Shown here one piece after another: positions 61,230 to 64,000 of a DNA stretch of 64,000 nt; the first letter of the stretch is position 1, and every line of letters begins with the position of its first letter. Location of the stretch: contig JAJAPY010000003.1 in assembly GCA_020523885.1 (NCBI GenBank), positions 1 to 64,000 of the forward strand, written 5' to 3'. Below the pieces are notes generated by a model, which was given only the letters and a program-made list of their open reading frames with translations, searched no databases and was not told the DNA's origin. The DNA is from Candidatus Liberimonas magnetica. Lineage in GTDB: Bacteria; Elusimicrobiota; Endomicrobiia; Endomicrobiales; JAFGIL01. The translations under genes and the position numbers were made by a program.

Positions 61230-62881
61230 GTGAATAAAAGAAATACTGTATTAGCGGCTATTATAGCGGCTATTTTTGTGTTACATATCGCCAATGCCTT
61301 ATATCAAGGGAAGATACTCCCCAACTGTGCAAGGAGCAATGATGAAGGCATGAATACTAGTCCTATGCATTTCCTACGCCCAATGGACGTAAATCCAAGT
61401 TATCCGCCCTTATATGGATTTAACTGGTATTTTATAGAGAAAGTAGTAGGCAAGAATTGGACTTTGATTTATCTTTGTAATAATTCCATATATTTTCTTC
61501 TGCTGCTCATATTCCTTTACCTCCTTGGCAAAGCAGTAAAGGATACCGAGACAGGTCTGCTTTCTGCGTTGATAGTTTCCTTGTACCCTTTGGTCGCCGC
61601 CGGTTTTAACAGGTATTGCATGGATTTTGCCCTGCTGCCCCTTATTATAATGTTCCTTTATTTTCTTTACAAGTCAGACTATTTCTTAAATACCGGATAC
61701 AGCGTCCTTGCGGGAGTTACGGTCATCTATGGAGTTATGCTTAAGGAGTCTTTTCCAGCTTTTATTGCTGGACCGGTTTTATATGTTTTTTTTATATCAA
61801 CTAAAGATATTCTAAAAAGAAGCTTCAAACGAATTATTACGGTTTCTATTATATTTATTTCTTCTGCGGCTACAGCAATAGCCTTTTTCGGTTTTAAATA
61901 CTTTTATTTTTTATTCTGGCAATGCATATTCCACGAACCTTCTGGACACGCCTGGTACCGTTTTCATAATCTCAGGTTGTTCTGGGTAGGGCTTTGGGAA
62001 AGCCAATTATCCGTTCTTTTCTTTTTAGTGCTGATATCCGGAATATTTTATTTTATGAAAGAAAAAGATATGCGTTTAAAAATAACGGTTATATCTTCGA
62101 TTATTATTCCCAATTTGATTTTAATATTGATGCCGCACTGGAAATCTGAAAGATATATTATGCCCCAGCTCTCAGTTTTAGCATTTATCAGCGCTTTTAG
62201 TCTCAGGAAAATAATTGAAAGCTCTTGGGGAAAGATTGTCATAGCTTTTCTTATTATAGCAGGGATTTTACAGGTATATGACCTTACCTACGACAAGATC
62301 GGGCTTTCAAAACTCCAATATAAAGGTTTATATTACTGGAATGAAGAACACATCAAGGACACATTGGATTGTCGGTCAATACTAAGCTTAAAAGAACTGA
62401 AACATGTGTAAATGTATTTAAAGTATTGTTGAACAATATTAGTGAAACGGAACATGCTGGAATAAAAAAGATCAAATATAGAGTACTTATTATTCCTGGC
62501 CGTGCATTGGATGGGATAGTTATCTCACACTCCTATTTCCTTTTTAATAGCGAAAAAAATGTTGAAATCAATAATTTTTTTGATCTTTTTAGGGATATGA
62601 ATATTTATAGAGACAGACCGATAGATATTGATTACCTTATCCAAGCTGTGCTTAAAGGTTCAAGCCGTGAATCCATCTATAATTTAAATATCATAAGGAC
62701 AGAGATTAATAGGAGCATTAAAGATAAAATCGTGAGCGATAAAGTGCCGGTTAATTGGGAAGAAATCGTGGGGACTAGGTGGTTTAATTGCATGAAAAAT
62801 TTTAAAGATTGTGGGTTAATATACAGTGACAAGAAATACGATTTTTATCTTTTTCAGCGTAAAGGTAATATCTTAATATAG
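61230..62881 (+). pseudogene. GT-C membrane glycosyltransferase, copy 2, frameshifted
   Basis: The first 393 codons (61230-62411) match the intact gene at 55872 through YYW and then leave the frame, ending DCRSILSLKELKHV. The remainder of the family resumes in another frame (62369-62881, SVNTKLKRTETCVN...). By alignment this copy has an 11-base excess near 62349-62368, where ACACAT is repeated 11 bases apart, as from a short tandem duplication. The membrane part with NDEG is intact, so a truncated enzyme is possible; a sequencing error is the alternative. Start is GTG 61230. Confidence 0.75.
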
Positions 62882-62944
62882 GATTTTAGGCAACGATATC
62901 GGGTAATAATGTTTTCAAAATTGCACAGCATAATTTAAAGCAAA

Positions 62945-63550
62945 ATGATAAAAAGAAGTTTTCTTTATTCTAGCCCGTCTATCTATAATATTTTAGTGAG
63001 GCTGCTGTACGGCATAAATTTCAATTCCAGATACGAAGCTATTGCCGAGATTATACCCGAAGGTGTGTCGGTAATGGAAGTATGCTGCGGCGACTGTTAT
63101 TTATACCTTAATTACCTAAAAAAAAAGAAGGTTAAGTATACCGGATTGGATATTAACACTTCATTTATTAAATCTGCTCTAGAAAGAGGGGTTAATGTAA
63201 AATATATCGACTTAAATAAAGGCTTGCTGCCAAACGCCCAATATGTGATTATGCAGGCAAGCCTTTATCAGTTCATTCCAAATCATAAGGCGATCGTAGA
63301 TAAACTATTGGATTCCGCTTTGGAAAAACTTATTATCGCAGAACCGGTTATGAACCTGTCCGATTCTCAAAACCCGGTTATCTCCTATATCGCAAAAAGG
63401 GCAGCTGACCCTGGAACAGGAAACGCCCTGAACAGGTTTAACGAACAAAGCCTAACGGTATTTTTTAGGAGTTACGGAGATAGGTTTAAAAGGTCCTTCA
63501 AGATAAAAGGCATGCGTGAAATGGTAGGAATAATCGATAAACAAGCATGA
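62945..63550 (+). CDS. class I SAM methyltransferase-like protein
   Basis: 201 residues. VSVMEVCCGDCYLY (about 42-55) is a divergent SAM-binding motif I (D/E-x-G-x-G normally), then YTGLDINTSFIKSALERG (motif II) and a motif around YVIMQASLYQF. The glycine-poor CCGD loop makes activity uncertain. It lies between two GT-C copies and may methylate a sugar. Confidence 0.7.
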   Translation: MIKRSFLYSSPSIYNILVRLLYGINFNSRYEAIAEIIPEGVSVMEVCCGDCYLYLNYLKKKKVKYTGLDINTSFIKSALERGVNVKYIDLNKGLLPNAQYVIMQASLYQFIPNHKAIVDKLLDSALEKLIIAEPVMNLSDSQNPVISYIAKRAADPGTGNALNRFNEQSLTVFFRSYGDRFKRSFKIKGMREMVGIIDKQA

Positions 63551-63564
63551 GTTAGGAATGCAAA

Positions 63565-64000
63565 TTGAATAAAAGAAATACTCTATTAGCGGTCATTATC
63601 TCTGTTATTTTTATATTACATATTGCCAATGCCTTATATCAAGGTAAAATTCTTCCCAACTGCGCAAGGACTTTTGATGAAGGCATGAATACCGACACAC
63701 TGCAATTCATACACCCGATTGACACAAGTTCAGAGTATCCGCCTTTATACAGGTTTAACTGCTACTTAATAAAGAAACTAACAGGCAATAACTGGACTTT
63801 TATATATGTCTTCAATAATTCCATATATTTTCTTCTGCTTCTCATATTCCTTTACCTTCTTGGCAAAGCGGTAAAGGATACAGAGACAGGTCTGCTTTCT
63901 GCATTGATAGTTTCATTGTACCCTTTGGTCACTGCAGGCTATAACCGGTACTGCATGGACTTTGCCTTATTATCCCTTATTATAATATTCCTTTTATTTC
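63565..64000 (+). CDS. GT-C membrane glycosyltransferase, copy 3 (partial, runs off the window)
   Basis: 145 codons, open to the window end. It begins TTG 63565 and matches the first 145 residues of the copies at 55872 and 61230 (NKRNTLLAVIISVIFILHIA; CARTFDEGMNTD in the acidic loop; GKAVKDTETGLLSALIVSLYP). The rest of the gene lies outside. Confidence 0.85.
   Translation, partial: MNKRNTLLAVIISVIFILHIANALYQGKILPNCARTFDEGMNTDTLQFIHPIDTSSEYPPLYRFNCYLIKKLTGNNWTFIYVFNNSIYFLLLLIFLYLLGKAVKDTETGLLSALIVSLYPLVTAGYNRYCMDFALLSLIIIFLLF

Noticed and set aside
62369-62411. Programmed ribosomal frameshift in the second GT-C copy
   Set aside because: No slippery heptamer or stimulatory structure was seen, and the intact paralog shows the break is an 11-base length change.

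Overview
The window reads as one contig of an AT-rich, anaerobic, diderm-type bacterium. Evidence for the outer envelope is an outer-membrane-type beta-barrel with signal peptide (52594), a barrel-like domain ending in Phe (8272, 13477) and a Spy/CpxP-like periplasmic protein (47401). A hydrogen-evolving-type [NiFe] hydrogenase cluster, a Rex redox repressor, many small ferredoxins and no visible oxygen respiration suggest fermentative or syntrophic life. Gene content and order resemble groundwater candidate phyla (Elusimicrobiota, Firestonebacteria or Omnitrophota type), but this is inference; no marker here fixes the taxon.

Layout. 1-8180: assorted small genes (metal-binding membrane peptide, ferredoxin, TspO, zinc-ribbon proteins, Smr, a bacterial histone-fold protein, a DUF2156 acyltransferase-like gene, a PLD-type nuclease, and a PHP domain fused to a kinase-like domain), with a 400-bp block of consecutive hairpins at 2758-3149. 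8272-18623: a tandemly duplicated gene pair, each pair a CsgG-like/PEGA/barrel protein followed by a 1,250-residue secreted protein built of three FN3 plus LVIVD beta-propeller units; 1,183 bp are identical between copies. 18715-21199: nusB and ligA. 21461-40331: rex followed by a co-directional cluster of about 19 kb encoding an NAD(P)H-type flavoprotein pair, a polyferredoxin, a group-4 membrane [NiFe] hydrogenase, a full Mrp antiporter set, the maturation protease, and HypA, HypF (C-terminal domain only), HypC, HypD and HypE. 40432-54611: housekeeping genes (OsmC-like, DUF362 ferredoxin, Mut7-C, RecX, M23 peptidase, PurH, LipA, AlaS, ACT protein, peptide deformylase, tRNA-Arg, BrkB-like, OMP, FAD dehydrogenase). 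54822-64000: surface-glycan region with three paralogous GT-C membrane glycosyltransferases (one intact, one frameshifted, one cut by the window end), two near-identical small proteins, a DegT aminotransferase, a GT2, a B12-radical SAM enzyme and a methyltransferase.

How the genes work together. The hydrogenase cluster is most simply read as a redox-controlled machine: Rex senses NADH/NAD+, the AsrA/AsrB-like (sulfhydrogenase beta/gamma-like) pair and the HydN-like ferredoxin move electrons between NAD(P)H and ferredoxin, the hydrogenase evolves H2, and the Mrp subunits couple this to ion pumping. The maturation genes for the active site are in the same run.

The most unusual genome-scale feature is a set of at least 18 intergenic spacers built from reiterated short words on one arm and their complement on the other, so that each folds back on itself. 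Each uses its own word, one word family (GTTCGNAGT) recurs in seven or eight spacers of the hydrogenase cluster, and several run into coding sequence, supplying C-terminal residues or in-frame insertions in hydrogenase genes.
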